Of a stretch of DNA of 64,000 bases, positions 45,184-54,843 are shown piece by piece. A program made the translations under genes and the position numbers. Under the pieces are notes generated by a model, which saw only the letters and a list, made by a program, of their open reading frames with translations, had not been told where the DNA came from and made no database searches. Position 1 is the first letter of the stretch. Each line of letters opens with the position of its first letter. Source of the stretch: Rhizobium mongolense USDA 1844 (GTDB lineage Bacteria; Pseudomonadota; Alphaproteobacteria; Rhizobiales; Rhizobiaceae); contig NZ_ATTQ01000002.1 of the NCBI RefSeq assembly GCF_000419765.1, positions 62,001 through 126,000 of the forward strand. Direction: 5' to 3'.

Positions 45184-46709
45184 AACTTACCGATCGCCGC
45201 CAGACCCTCATCTGGATCGGTTTCTTCGCCATGTGCATCGGCATGTTTATGGCGATCTTGGATGTGCAAGTTGTGGCGACGTCGTTGCCAACGATCCAGT
45301 CTGCTCTCGACATCGATCCCGAGCAGATGAGCTGGATTCAGACCGTCTATCTGATTGCCGAGGTAGTCGCCATCCCGTTAACCGGGTTCCTGACGCGTTT
45401 TCTCACCATGCGATGGCTGTTCGTGACGTCGCTGGTACTTTTCGTGATCGCGTCCGCGGGGTGTGCGATCAGCAGCGGCTTCAGCGAACTCGTCGCCTGG
45501 CGGGTTCTGCAGGGCTTCTCAGGCGGAACGCTAATACCCTCTGTCTTCTCGGCGGTGTTCATTCTGTTTCCAAACGAGCGCCAAGCCCTTGCCACGACCA
45601 TTGCCGGCGTTCTTGCCGTCCTCGCTCCGACCGTCGGGCCGATTGTCGGCGGCTGGCTGACAGAGACCTACTCCTGGCATTGGCTTTTTTTGATCAATAT
45701 CATTCCTGGAATTCTTGCGGCTCTTATTGCAATGCGATCGCTCCCTCAAGAGCGCGTCGACGTCTGGGAACTTCGCGGGCTTGACGCGGTGGGATTGGCC
45801 ACAATGGCCGTCGCTCTGATTACACTGGAGCTTGGATTGAAGGAAGCGCCCACGAGCGGCTGGATGTCAGTCTATGACAGTGGTCTGTTCGCCGTCTCAG
45901 CCCTATCAGCATTGGCATTCATATGGCGATCGCTGCATCGAGCCCGGCCGTTGGTAGAGCTTCATAATTTCCAAGATCGAAACTTTATGGTGGGCTCGAC
46001 GCTAAGCTTCATCCTCGGCTTCGGTCTATTCGGTTCTGTCTATCTGATGCCTGTGTTTCTGGCCTTTGTCAGAGGACATAACGCATTCGAAATCGGTATG
46101 ACAATGCTCGTAACCGGCATCGCGCAATTATGCACAGCGCCAATTGCTGTTGCGCTCGAGAAGCGAATGGACCCCCGCCTGCTGTCCGCCGCCGGCTTCG
46201 CGCTCTTTGCAATCGGCATCGGCATGAGTGCTTCACAAGACCCTCGCTCAGATTATGACGCAATGTTCTGGCCACAGATCATAAGAGGCGTCTCCATCAT
46301 GTTTTGCCTCCTGCCGCCGACCCGTCTGGCGCTCGGCACGCTGCCGCCCGAGCGTGTTCCAGATGCAAGTGGACTGTTCAATTTGATGCGAAACCTTGGC
46401 GGCGCAATTGGGATCGCGCTCATCGATACCGTCCTATATACGCGCTCGGAGCCGCTTGGACAAAAGCTCTGGGATCGCTTGCAGGCAGGGGATTTGGAGG
46501 CTGCCGAGTTCATCGGCTCATCGGCCCAGATCGTTGCCGGTCACACCGGCGCTTTTGATGCGGACGCGACAGCAATATTGAACCCCCTTGTCCAGACAGG
46601 GGCAACCGTCCAAGCGCTCAACGAAGCGTGGATGATGGTCGCAATCATCACGGCATGCGCTGTCATATGCCTCCCTTTTGCAAAGCCTGTTTTGCCGACG
46701 CAGTCCTGA
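45162..46709 (+). CDS. MFS drug exporter of the DHA2 (EmrB/QacA) family
   Basis: 515 residues from ATG 45162 (an in-frame ATG at 45138 is possible). About 14 helices: motif D1-like LDVQVVATSLPTIQSAL in helix 1, WIQTVYLIAEVVAIPL in helix 2, and the antiporter motif C-like GVLAVLAPTVGPIVGGWLTE in helix 5. The family pumps lipophilic drugs, often with an EmrA-like adaptor; no adaptor gene is next to it. It stands between two pseudogenes, which suggests acquisition or local reshuffling. Intact throughout. Confidence 0.88.
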   Translation: MPNRLASELTDRRQTLIWIGFFAMCIGMFMAILDVQVVATSLPTIQSALDIDPEQMSWIQTVYLIAEVVAIPLTGFLTRFLTMRWLFVTSLVLFVIASAGCAISSGFSELVAWRVLQGFSGGTLIPSVFSAVFILFPNERQALATTIAGVLAVLAPTVGPIVGGWLTETYSWHWLFLINIIPGILAALIAMRSLPQERVDVWELRGLDAVGLATMAVALITLELGLKEAPTSGWMSVYDSGLFAVSALSALAFIWRSLHRARPLVELHNFQDRNFMVGSTLSFILGFGLFGSVYLMPVFLAFVRGHNAFEIGMTMLVTGIAQLCTAPIAVALEKRMDPRLLSAAGFALFAIGIGMSASQDPRSDYDAMFWPQIIRGVSIMFCLLPPTRLALGTLPPERVPDASGLFNLMRNLGGAIGIALIDTVLYTRSEPLGQKLWDRLQAGDLEAAEFIGSSAQIVAGHTGAFDADATAILNPLVQTGATVQALNEAWMMVAIITACAVICLPFAKPVLPTQS

Positions 46710-46721
46710 CCGCGGTCCCGC

Positions 46722-46999
46722 GTGATGCGCGCACATCAGGGCCATGGAGCCGGCGGTGAGCACCCGATCAGCAATGAGCTTCTGCTCCGTGCGGAGATCC
46801 ACAAGGTTTTCGATCGCGGAAACGCACCCGCCGATTCTGATTTCCGCTTTGTCGTAAGCGGGCGCCTGAAGGAGTTCTTCCAGAACGGAAGGCACTATTA
46901 CGACCTGAGGGTCAGCCGCTACGTCTGCCTACCCAACCAAGACTGCACCTCAGCATGGATGCCCTGAACTGGCATCGGAAGGAGCGTTTCCTCGGCTAA
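46722..46999 (+). pseudogene. C-terminal remnant of an HNH endonuclease (HNH_2 type)
   Basis: One frame gives GGEHPISNELLLRAEIHKVF and DFRFVVSGRLKEFFQNGRHY, close to the HNH_2 C-terminal pattern ('isNgLLLradiHtlFD'). After a frameshift near 46950 the expected ending continues as LSMDALNWHRKERFLG with TAA at 46997-46999. The upstream AHIR-like motif is also in another frame. The N-terminal two thirds are absent. The remnant begins right after the MFS gene, so the break may coincide with arrival of that gene. Confidence 0.72.
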
Positions 47000-47038
47000 C
47001 ATGAGCGACCATGTCTGGGCGACGCCGTCCAGGGCATG

Positions 47039-47066
47039 AAAAAAGCCGGGATGGAAACCCCGGCTT
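47039..47066 (-). terminator. Intrinsic terminator of dnaJ
   Basis: On the minus strand AGCCGGG (47066-47060) pairs with CCCGGCT (47051-47045), followed by TTTTTT. It lies 30 bases after the dnaJ stop codon. Confidence 0.87.
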
Positions 47067-47096
47067 TCAACCTGCGCTATGTTTGCACGCCAGTCC

Positions 47097-48239
47097 TTAT
47101 CCCTCGAAGAATTCCTTCATGCGCGCAAAGAAGCCCGTCGATTCCGGATTGTTCTCCTTCGAAGAAAGCTGCTCGAATTCCTGGAGCAGTTCGCGCTGCC
47201 GCTTCGAGAGCTTTTGTGGCGTCTCGATCTGGATCTGGATGTAGAGATCGCCCGTCTGGCTGGAACGCAGCACCGGCATGCCCTTTCCCTTGAGGCGGAA
47301 CTGCTTGCCGGCCTGCGTGCCTTCCGGAACGGTGACGCGCGACTTCGTGCCGTCGAGCGTCGCCACATCGAAAGTGCCGCCGAGCGCTGCCGTCGTCATC
47401 GAGATCGGAACGGCGCAATAGAGGTCGGCTCCATCGCGCTGATAGAATTCGTGCGGCTTCACCGACAGGAAGATATAGAGATCGCCCGCCGGTCCGCCGC
47501 GCATGCCGGCCTCGCCTTCGCCCTGCAAGCGGATGCGCGTGCCATCTTCGATACCAGCCGGAATATTGACCGAGAGCGAACGCTCTTCCGTTACGCGGCC
47601 CTGGCCATGGCACTTCGGGCATGGATCGGGAATGGTCTGGCCGCGGCCATGACAGGTCGGGCAGGTTCGTTCGATCGAGAAAAAGCCCTGGGCCGCGCGA
47701 ACGCGGCCGGAGCCCTGACAGGTGCCGCAGGTTTTCGGTTGCGTGCCGGGCTTGGCGCCGGAACCCGAGCACATATCGCAGGTGATCGAGGTTGGAACAC
47801 GAATCTGCGCCGTCTTGCCGGAGAACGCCTCTTCCAGCGAAATTTCCATATTGTAGCGAAGGTCGGCACCACGCTCGCGTCCGCCGGATGAGCGCTGCCG
47901 TCCCCGGCCACCACCCATCATCTCGCCGAATATGTCTTCGAAGATGTCGGAGAAGCCGCCACCACCGGCGAAGCCTGCACCGCCGCCGAAGCCGCCCGCA
48001 CCCATGCCGCCATGCTCGAAGGCTGCGTGACCATAACGGTCGTAGGCCGCACGCTTCTGCGGGTCCTTCAGCGTTTCATAGGCCTCGTTGATTTCCTTGA
48101 ATTTGATTTCGGCGTTCTTATCGTCCGGGTTCTTGTCCGGATGATATTTCATTGCCAGTTTGCGGAAGGCGCTTTTCAGCTCTTTTTCATCCGCCGTTTT
48201 GGCGACGCCCAGAGTTTCGTAAAAGTCCGCTTTTGCCAA
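47097..48239 (-). CDS. dnaJ: Chaperone protein DnaJ
   Basis: 380 residues. J domain with HPD in [20 protein letters not shown] (about residue 33), then a Gly/Phe-rich linker (about 75-110). Four CxxCxGxG zinc repeats follow ([32 protein letters not shown]; about 145-215), then the C-terminal substrate-binding domains. Partner of DnaK, encoded directly upstream on the same strand. Confidence 0.98.
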   Translation of the reverse strand: MAKADFYETLGVAKTADEKELKSAFRKLAMKYHPDKNPDDKNAEIKFKEINEAYETLKDPQKRAAYDRYGHAAFEHGGMGAGGFGGGAGFAGGGGFSDIFEDIFGEMMGGGRGRQRSSGGRERGADLRYNMEISLEEAFSGKTAQIRVPTSITCDMCSGSGAKPGTQPKTCGTCQGSGRVRAAQGFFSIERTCPTCHGRGQTIPDPCPKCHGQGRVTEERSLSVNIPAGIEDGTRIRLQGEGEAGMRGGPAGDLYIFLSVKPHEFYQRDGADLYCAVPISMTTAALGGTFDVATLDGTKSRVTVPEGTQAGKQFRLKGKGMPVLRSSQTGDLYIQIQIETPQKLSKRQRELLQEFEQLSSKENNPESTGFFARMKEFFEG

Positions 48240-48260
48240 TTTAAACCCCGGAAATGGATT

Positions 48261-48284
48261 TCCGGCTGCCCTCGGGCAGCCGGA
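48261..48284 (-). promoter_or_regulatory. Hairpin between dnaK and dnaJ
   Basis: A 10-bp stem TCCGGCTGCC/GGCAGCCGGA with a 4-base loop stands in the 78-base dnaK-dnaJ spacer, without a T run after it on the transcribed strand. It may stabilise the dnaK mRNA or lower dnaJ expression. Confidence 0.5.
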
Positions 48285-48317
48285 TTGCAGTGTTTAGCAT
48301 AACCGCTTCGCCGCGAA

Positions 48318-50228
48318 TTATGCGGACTTCTTGCGGTCGTCGTCCTTGACTTCTTCGTAGTCGGCATCAACGACATTGTCATCACCTGCCGAAGCATCTG
48401 CCGTACCGGCTTCCGCCTGCTGGGCTTCGTAGATCGCCTGACCGAGCTTCATGGACACTTCCATGAGGGTCTGCGTCTTCGCCTTGATGTCCTCGGCATC
48501 CGGGTCGGTCGCCTCGGCTGCAGACTTCAGAGCCGCAATCGCATCGGAGATCGCGGTGCGGTCGGCCTCGGAAACCTTGTCACCGTAATCCTTCAGCGAT
48601 TTTTCCGTGGAGTGAACCAGGCTTTCTGCCTGGTTCTTGGCCTCTACGGTTTCGCGGCGCTTCTTGTCTTCCGCGGCATGCGATTCTGCATCCTTGACCA
48701 TCTTTTCGATGTCGGCGTCCGAAAGGCCGCCGGAAGCCTGGATGCGGATCTGCTGTTCCTTGCCGGTACCCTTGTCCTTGGCCGAAACCTGCACGATGCC
48801 GTTCGCGTCGATATCGAAGGTAACTTCAATCTGCGGAACGCCGCGCGGCGCCGGCGGCAGGCCGACGAGGTCGAACTGGCCGAGCAGCTTGTTGTCGGCA
48901 GCCATTTCGCGCTCGCCCTGCGAAACGCGGATGGTGACGGCCTGCTGGTTGTCATCGGCAGTCGAGAAAGTCTGCGACTTCTTGGTCGGGATCGTCGTGT
49001 TGCGCTCGATCAGACGGGTGAAGACGCCACCCAGGGTTTCGATGCCCAGCGATAGCGGGGTCACGTCGAGCAGCAGCACATCCTTGACGTCGCCCTGCAG
49101 AACGCCGGCCTGGATGGCAGCGCCGAGCGCAACGACTTCATCCGGATTGACGCCCTTGTGCGGCTCCTTGCCGAACAACTGCTTGACGACTTCCTGAACC
49201 TTCGGCATGCGGCTCATACCACCGACGAGAACGACTTCATCGATCTCAGCCGGGGTGACGCCGGCATCCTTGAGGGCTGCCTTGCACGGCGCGATCGTGC
49301 GCTGCACGAGGTCATCGACCAGGCTTTCAAGCTTGGCGCGCGTCAGCTTCAGCGTGAGGTGCTTCGGGCCAGAAGCGTCAGCCGTGATGAAGGGCAGGTT
49401 GATTTCGGTCTGCTGCGAGGACGAGAGCTCGATCTTGGCCTTTTCGGCAGCTTCCTTCAGGCGCTGCAGTGCGAGCTTGTCGTTCTTGAGGTCGATGCCG
49501 TTGTCCTTCTTGAACTCTGCAACGAGGTATTCGACGAGACGCATGTCGAAATCTTCACCGCCGAGGAAGGTGTCGCCGTTGGTGGACTTCACTTCGAAGA
49601 CGCCGTCACCGATTTCGAGGATCGAAATATCGAAGGTACCGCCGCCAAGGTCGTAGACGGCAATCGTCTTGCCTTCCTTCTTGTCAAGCCCGTAAGCGAG
49701 GGCCGCTGCGGTCGGCTCGTTGATGATACGCAGAACCTCAAGACCCGCGATCTTGCCAGCATCCTTGGTTGCCTGGCGCTGCGCGTCGTTAAAGTATGCC
49801 GGAACCGTGATGACGGCCTTCTCGACCTTTTCACCGAGGTAGGATTCAGCCGTTTCCTTCATCTTCTGAAGGATCATTGCGGAGACCTGCGCGGGCGAAT
49901 AGCCCTTGCCATTGGCTTCGACCCAGGCATCGCCATTGTCGCCCTTCGAAATACTGAAAGGCACAAGACCCTTGTCCTTCTCGACGGTCGGATCTTCGTA
50001 ACGGCGGCCGATCAGGCGCTTGACAGCAAAGAGCGTATTCGTCGGATTGGTGACGGCCTGGCGTTTTGCCGGCTGGCCGACAAGGCGTTCGCCGTCGTCG
50101 GTAAATGCTACCATGGAAGGAGTCGTGCGTGCGCCTTCCGCGTTCTCAATGACCTTCGCGTCCTTGCCGTCCATGACAGCGACGCAGGAATTTGTCGTTC
50201 CGAGGTCGATACCAATTACTTTTGCCAT
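48318..50228 (-). CDS. dnaK: Molecular chaperone DnaK (Hsp70)
   Basis: 636 residues. ATPase motifs [17 protein letters not shown] at the N-terminus, [19 protein letters not shown] (about 194) and [20 protein letters not shown] (about 336); linker [19 protein letters not shown]; substrate-binding domain and an acidic disordered tail. The start at 50228 has AAGGAG 8 bases upstream. Heat-shock-type promoter sequence lies about 115 bases upstream. Confidence 0.98.
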   Translation of the reverse strand: MAKVIGIDLGTTNSCVAVMDGKDAKVIENAEGARTTPSMVAFTDDGERLVGQPAKRQAVTNPTNTLFAVKRLIGRRYEDPTVEKDKGLVPFSISKGDNGDAWVEANGKGYSPAQVSAMILQKMKETAESYLGEKVEKAVITVPAYFNDAQRQATKDAGKIAGLEVLRIINEPTAAALAYGLDKKEGKTIAVYDLGGGTFDISILEIGDGVFEVKSTNGDTFLGGEDFDMRLVEYLVAEFKKDNGIDLKNDKLALQRLKEAAEKAKIELSSSQQTEINLPFITADASGPKHLTLKLTRAKLESLVDDLVQRTIAPCKAALKDAGVTPAEIDEVVLVGGMSRMPKVQEVVKQLFGKEPHKGVNPDEVVALGAAIQAGVLQGDVKDVLLLDVTPLSLGIETLGGVFTRLIERNTTIPTKKSQTFSTADDNQQAVTIRVSQGEREMAADNKLLGQFDLVGLPPAPRGVPQIEVTFDIDANGIVQVSAKDKGTGKEQQIRIQASGGLSDADIEKMVKDAESHAAEDKKRRETVEAKNQAESLVHSTEKSLKDYGDKVSEADRTAISDAIAALKSAAEATDPDAEDIKAKTQTLMEVSMKLGQAIYEAQQAEAGTADASAGDDNVVDADYEEVKDDDRKKSA

Positions 50229-50341
50229 GTCATTTACTCCTTGAAGCAAGCTGTCGGAACCCCGAGAAGGCATTTCCCTGACAGCCCCTTACGGGATGTG
50301 GGTCTTCGGAATTAACGCAATCGTGATTGCGGTGATGCGGC

Positions 50342-50372
50342 GTATATAAGGAGCGGTTTTCTTGACTGCAAG
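50342..50372 (-). promoter_or_regulatory. Probable heat-shock (RpoH) promoter of dnaK
   Basis: On the minus strand CTTG (50372-50369) is followed after 18 bases by CTTATATAC (50350-50342). The spacing and CTTG plus C-TAT-type -10 agree with alphaproteobacterial RpoH promoters. It lies about 115 bases before the dnaK ATG. Nothing else is seen in the 279-base gap. Confidence 0.6.
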
Positions 50373-50507
50373 GCGAGAATGAGCCCGAAATCCAGCAAAA
50401 CGAACGTGTTGCATTCACTTTCTACGGTGGGCGAAAAAAGTCCGCCTTGCTTCGCGTCTCCGCGGACTTACCAAAGCCGGCTTGCACCGAGCATGAGGCG
50501 GCTGCGC

Positions 50508-52793
50508 TCACTGGCCCATGATCAGGTCAAGCAGCGTGGTGCGGCGCGGCTGGACGGAAGAGGTGGCCGCAGGGCTGCCGACATCTCCCGGTGGAATCGG
50601 TCCGCCAGGGAGCGCCACGGCCTGTTGCTGCTGGCCGGGTGCCGGTGGAAACGATGTTTGCGCCTCCGTGCTGCTTCCACCTCCGAAAACGCCGGAAATG
50701 ATGCCGCCGATCGTTGTCGGTTGCTCCTGCATCGGCTGCGGTTCAGCCTGCGCCATCGGTTGATTGCCGAACCCATTCGGGTCCGCAATGAACTGGCCGT
50801 TTCCGAAAAGCGGAGCTGGAGAAAGACCCTTGTGCGCGGCAATCATGAATTCCTGCCATGCCTTCGCAGGCAGGCCGCCGCCGGTAACCTTCCTCATCGG
50901 CGTGCCGTCGTCATTGCCGAACCAGACGCCGGTTGTCAGATTGCTGGTGAAACCGACGAAGAGCGCATCGCGCGAATTCTGGGTCGTGCCCGTCTTGCCG
51001 GCCGCCTGCCAGCCAGGAATTTTGGCGCTTTTGCCCGTGCCGGTCTCGATCGTGCCCATCATCATGGCATTCATGTTGGCGGCGACCGTTTCAGAAACAA
51101 CGCGCGGCGGGTTGTCATAGGTGTTCTCATAGAGAACCTTGCCCTCGGCGGTCGTCACCCGGCGGATCACATGCGGGGTTGCCTTATAGCCGCCGTTCAT
51201 GAAGGCGGCGTAGGAAGCGGTGAGCTCCGTGAGCGACACTTCAGACGTGCCAAGCGCGATCGAGGCATTCGGCTGCAGCTCGGTCTCGATGCCGAGTCGG
51301 TGCGCAAGCTTGATCACCTGCTCCGGCCCGTCATACATGACGAGCTGGGCGGCGACGGTATTCAACGACTTCGCAAGCGCGGTCGCAAGTGTCACCTCGC
51401 CATTGTATTTCTTTTCGTAATTTTCAGGCGTCCAGTTGCCGATGCGAATTGGTGCGTCGTTGAAGACGGAATAGGGCGTCAGACCCTTTTCGAGTGCGGC
51501 GGCATAAACAAAAGGTTTGAAAGAGGAGCCCGGCTGGCGCTTTGCCTTGACCGCGCGGTTGAACTGGCTTTCGGCATAATCCCTGCCGCCGACAAGCGCC
51601 CGGATCGCGCCAGTCCCGTCGATCGAGACGAGGGCGGCCTGGGACGCATCCAGCTTTGCGCCGTCCTTGCCGAGAATGTCGTTGAGCGACTGCTCAGCCT
51701 TCTTTTCCAGCCCCTTGTCGATCGTCGTATCGACGATGAGGTCCTCTTTCACCTCGCCGACCAGCCCGGGTAGCCCGTCCATAACCATGTCGGCCACATA
51801 TTGACCGGCGCCCGACCAGTAGCTCTTCGCCTTGGACGGCGTCTGCGTCATCGCCGTCTTCACCTCGTTGTCGGTGATATAGCCCTGGTCGCGCATGGCC
51901 TGCAGTACGACCTGGGCACGGGCGTTTGCGGCGTCTGGATCACGGGCCGGAGAGAGGCGCGACGGCGCCTTGACGAGACCGGCGAGCAAAGCCGCTTCCC
52001 CGAGGTTCACGTCACGCGCGGACTTGTTGAAATAGCGGCGGGCGGCCGCCTCGACGCCGTATGCATTCGAGCCGTAGAAGACGCGGTTCAGATACATCGC
52101 AAGGATCTGATCCTTCGTATATTTCTGCTCTAGCCAGAATGAGAGCAGCACTTCCTGCACCTTGCGCTCCAGAGTGCGATCCGGCGACAGGAACAGGTTC
52201 TTCGCGAGCTGCTGCGTCAAGGTGGAGCCACCCTGAATCGGTTGGCCCGTCAGGTTGTTGACGACGGCGCGGGCAAGCCCCATCGGGTCGACGCCGAAAT
52301 GCGAGTAGAAGCGCTTGTCTTCTATCGCGATGATCGCTTCAGGGATGTAGGGCGACATCTGATCGAGCGATAGCGCCTCGCCGCCGGTGGCGCCGCGATT
52401 GGCAATCACGCTGCCATCGACAGATGTGATCTTGACGTTCGGCGGCCGGTCAGGGATCGCCCAGGTGCTGGCGCTCGGCATGCGCGAGCCGTAGTAGAAA
52501 ACCAGCCCAGCTGCGCCGATGCCGGCCCAGATACCAAGAACGATGCACCAGTAGACCACGCGGCGGATGAAGCTGAAGAGACCGCCATCCTGGCGTTCCG
52601 GCGGCTCGCGTCTGCTGCGCCTTTTCCTGTCGGGTGCGCGGGGTCGTGTTGCGTCCGAGGAAGAACGTTTGGTTCCGCGTCGGCCCGCGATACGATCGTC
52701 GTCATCCAGCGAGAAATCGTCGTCCTCTTCAAAGCGGCTACGGCCGCTGAAGGACGGTTCGATTCTATCGCGTGATCTGCCCCTACCTGCCAT
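50508..52793 (-). CDS. Class A penicillin-binding protein 1A
   Basis: 761 residues. A basic/acidic cytoplasmic tail (1-75), one membrane helix (YWCIVLGIWAGIGAAGLVFY), then the glycosyltransferase domain with catalytic Glu in IAIEDKRFYSHFGVDPMGLA (about 156) and QGGSTLTQQLAKNLFL. The transpeptidase domain has SxxK in RQPGSSFKPFVYAAALEKG (about 420) and KTGTT in QAAGKTGTTQNSRDALFVGF (about 620). A Pro/Gln-rich tail follows. It polymerises and cross-links peptidoglycan. Monocistronic, with a 233-base promoter region. Confidence 0.95.
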   Translation of the reverse strand: MAGRGRSRDRIEPSFSGRSRFEEDDDFSLDDDDRIAGRRGTKRSSSDATRPRAPDRKRRSRREPPERQDGGLFSFIRRVVYWCIVLGIWAGIGAAGLVFYYGSRMPSASTWAIPDRPPNVKITSVDGSVIANRGATGGEALSLDQMSPYIPEAIIAIEDKRFYSHFGVDPMGLARAVVNNLTGQPIQGGSTLTQQLAKNLFLSPDRTLERKVQEVLLSFWLEQKYTKDQILAMYLNRVFYGSNAYGVEAAARRYFNKSARDVNLGEAALLAGLVKAPSRLSPARDPDAANARAQVVLQAMRDQGYITDNEVKTAMTQTPSKAKSYWSGAGQYVADMVMDGLPGLVGEVKEDLIVDTTIDKGLEKKAEQSLNDILGKDGAKLDASQAALVSIDGTGAIRALVGGRDYAESQFNRAVKAKRQPGSSFKPFVYAAALEKGLTPYSVFNDAPIRIGNWTPENYEKKYNGEVTLATALAKSLNTVAAQLVMYDGPEQVIKLAHRLGIETELQPNASIALGTSEVSLTELTASYAAFMNGGYKATPHVIRRVTTAEGKVLYENTYDNPPRVVSETVAANMNAMMMGTIETGTGKSAKIPGWQAAGKTGTTQNSRDALFVGFTSNLTTGVWFGNDDGTPMRKVTGGGLPAKAWQEFMIAAHKGLSPAPLFGNGQFIADPNGFGNQPMAQAEPQPMQEQPTTIGGIISGVFGGGSSTEAQTSFPPAPGQQQQAVALPGGPIPPGDVGSPAATSSVQPRRTTLLDLIMGQ

Positions 52794-53026
52794 CGTGAAC
52801 CGGCCGCACCCAAATGTCGCAAGCGCTCTTTGCGCAATCCTCCGGGTGGACTTTAAATACGGCGATTTAAGGGGTGGTTAAGACTGCCGGCAAGCGGTCT
52901 CGACGGCGCGTCAGCCCTGCCGTTTGCGCATGGCTGCCATTCGTTGCGGTTGTCACGAAACTGACATATATCGCGCCACCTTACGCCGAAGAAAAAAGCA
53001 AAAAGCATAGTAGCTAGGCATTTAAT

Positions 53027-53209
53027 ATGAGCATTGACCTAAAGAGAATAGACGAGACCTGTCTTCGCGAGATCTGGAGCATCCACGAGTTTGCCCGGCA
53101 GCATCGGCTGAGCAAGATGGAGGAAAGCCGCCTGAAAATGCTGCACGGTCCGTTTGCAGCGATGCGTGAACTCGTAGCAGGCTCTGATCGAAAAGCTTCT
53201 GTTTGGTAA
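53027..53209 (+). CDS. Small conserved hypothetical protein (60 residues)
   Basis: MSIDLKRIDETCLREIWSIH is followed by EFARQHRLSKMEESRLKMLH and a short tail. It is helical and charged, and reads like a compact domain. I recall similar 50-70-residue proteins in other rhizobia but no function. The ribosome binding site is weak. Downstream come a 10-bp hairpin (GCTGTCCCGC/GCGGGACAGC, 53223-53256) and an intrinsic terminator. Confidence 0.7.
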   Translation: MSIDLKRIDETCLREIWSIHEFARQHRLSKMEESRLKMLHGPFAAMRELVAGSDRKASVW

Positions 53210-53312
53210 TGTGGAACCTTTAGCTGTCCCGCCAGTTTCCTTTAAAGCGGGACAGCCCTCAAGTCCCGTTACGGATCGGTCGTCTCCCCTCAACACGGCC
53301 GATCGAAATCAG

Positions 53313-53347
53313 GCCCGGCGCCTCCGTCTTGGAGCGTCGGGCTTTTT
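53313..53347 (+). terminator. Intrinsic terminator
   Basis: GCCCGGCGCCTCC pairs with GGAGCGTCGGGC (about 53313-53342) and is followed by TTTTT. It ends transcription of the small gene at 53027 and stands 55 bases before the end of the convergent SH3 gene. Confidence 0.78.
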
Positions 53348-53401
53348 CTATGCAGCCTATCGCAAAAGAAAGGGCGGCATCTCTGCCGCCCCTGGGCCAC
53401 G

Positions 53402-54370
53402 TTAGTTCCGGCAACCCGGATCGCCCGGTTGGCAGGCGCCTCGCTGCTGCCTGCGGCGGTCATTGTCACCACCGCCGCGGTTACGATTGTCGTCGCCACG
53501 AACGCGACTATTGCCGTCATCGCCTCCACGTTCGAAGTTCCGGCGGTCATTCTCACCACCTCGGCGGTTACGATTGTCGTCGCCGCGGACGCGATTATTG
53601 CCGTCATCGTCTCCACGCTCGACGTTCCGGCGGTCGTTGTCGCCACTTCGGCGGTTACGATTGTCGTCGCCACGAACGCGACTGCCATCATCGCCTCGAC
53701 GTTCGAAGTTCCGGCGGTCGCGGTCACGATCGCTGCGGTTACGATTGTCGTCGCCGCGGCGGATGACGCGATTGTCATCATCGTTTCGACGTTCGAAGTT
53801 CCGGCGATCGCGATCGCGATCGCCGCCGCTGCGCAGATCACGGTCAAAGTCCGGCTGCCTGTCGACATTAGGCCTGCGGTTGGGCGCGCGATCGAAATCC
53901 GGCATGCGATCCCGACGATCGTCAAAGTCCCGGCGTCTTTCACGGCGATCCGAGTCACGATAGAAGTCCGGTCCGCGGCGCCAGCGATCGCGGTCGCGAT
54001 AGAAGTCACGGTCGCGGTAGTAACGATCCCAATAGTTGCCGAAGCTGAAGACAACGACGGGAATACCGAGCGGGCGATAATATTGAGGCCCGACATAAAC
54101 GCGGCGCTGTTGATAAAGTGCCTGGATATATCCGCCGTGCACCCAGCCACGGCCGCCGTAGAACTCCACGTCGCACCATGGCACGTCGGCAAGGCAGCCG
54201 TAGATTTCGATGGATTCGCCGGCCGGAATTACGGTGACAGCCGGATATTCTGTGCTTGGACCCGCCCGCATATTGACGTTCGTCGTCGCGAAGCCTTCTG
54301 CCGCTTGAGCGATCGCCGGAGCAAACAAGAGCATACCGGTCGCGGCAATTTTTAAGAGGGTGCGTTTCAC
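53402..54370 (-). CDS. Exported SH3-domain protein with Arg/Asp/Asn-rich tandem repeats
   Basis: 322 residues from a GTG start at 54370 with GGGAG upstream. Signal peptide ends PAIAQAAEG. One bacterial SH3 domain follows (about 25-85: TTNVNMRAGPSTEYPAVTVI ... GGRGWVHGGYIQALY). After a Tyr/Arg-rich stretch, about 170 residues are disordered and built from four to five imperfect repeats of roughly 28 residues around DRRNFERGGDDG and RGDDNRNR. It ends GACQPGDPGCRN with two Cys. A peptidoglycan- or polysaccharide-associated role is likely but unproven. The repeats give long artefactual open frames on the other strand. Confidence 0.87.
   Translation of the reverse strand: MKRTLLKIAATGMLLFAPAIAQAAEGFATTNVNMRAGPSTEYPAVTVIPAGESIEIYGCLADVPWCDVEFYGGRGWVHGGYIQALYQQRRVYVGPQYYRPLGIPVVVFSFGNYWDRYYRDRDFYRDRDRWRRGPDFYRDSDRRERRRDFDDRRDRMPDFDRAPNRRPNVDRQPDFDRDLRSGGDRDRDRRNFERRNDDDNRVIRRGDDNRNRSDRDRDRRNFERRGDDGSRVRGDDNRNRRSGDNDRRNVERGDDDGNNRVRGDDNRNRRGGENDRRNFERGGDDGNSRVRGDDNRNRGGGDNDRRRQQRGACQPGDPGCRN
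53440..53830. repeat. Imperfect coding tandem repeats in the SH3 protein gene
   Basis: About five diverged copies of a roughly 80-85-base unit, each encoding NDRRNFER-type and GDDNRNR-type segments. The copies differ at many positions and stay in frame. Expansion and contraction by slippage is likely. Confidence 0.75.
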
Positions 54371-54715
54371 GTTTTCAACTCCCTGGGAGGCAGCGTCATG
54401 CCACATCCGGTATTTGTTTTTACTCCGGCTTTTGCCGGTTCCGGGCATAGTCGGAGGCTTGCCGGCTTTTGTTAGCCGGCAACCATTCGTCTTGTCTTTC
54501 AATGGTTTATAGCGCGTGTTGCATGAACGCAGGTTGAACGGAAGAATCTGGCTCCGGGCCTTGAAAGTGACGGAGCGGCTTCCGATTTGTCGCTCAACAG
54601 ATCGCAGCCAAGTGGATGCTGTGCGCGCCTCAAGCGCTTGCCGTTTTCCATATCATTCCGACTGCTGGTGGCCTTCACGGCGCGTTAACCTTTCGGGACC
54701 AATCTTGGCTGCAGA

Positions 54716-54796
54716 GTCCGCTTTTCCTTGACCACGGATGTACTGGCATTGAAGCGAAGCGGACGATGAAGGCCGGGTTATCCGGCCTTTGTTTTT
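54716..54796 (+). ncRNA. Candidate small RNA sharing a loop motif with the 7.5-kb locus
   Basis: In the 473-base gene-free gap between the SH3 protein and the M20 peptidase genes, GTCCGCTT (54716-54723) pairs with AAGCGGAC (54757-54764). The loop contains TGACCACGGATGTACTGGCA (54729-54748), 19 of 20 identical to 7568-7587. An intrinsic terminator follows at 54769-54796. No protein gene fits. The 5' end is unknown and may lie upstream; the rest of the gap shows nothing definite. Confidence 0.4.
54769..54796 (+). terminator. Rho-independent terminator of the candidate sRNA
   Basis: AAGGCCGG (54769-54776) with CCGGCCTT (54782-54789), then TGTTTTT. No plus-strand protein gene precedes it. Confidence 0.8.
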
Positions 54797-54843
54797 ATCT
54801 GAATGCGTGCCCGCGTAAATCATCGCGAGGCACGCTTTTTTGT

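Noticed and set aside
53440..53830. Possible CRISPR array from regularly spaced repeats
   Set aside because: The repeats are imperfect, contiguous and coding; there are no unique spacers and no cas genes.
53429..54355. Plus-strand frame of 308 codons rich in Val, Ala, Thr and Ile over the SH3 repeat gene
   Set aside because: Reverse reading of the Arg/Asp/Asn repeats; the minus-strand gene has a signal peptide, an SH3 domain and a ribosome binding site, the plus frame has none.
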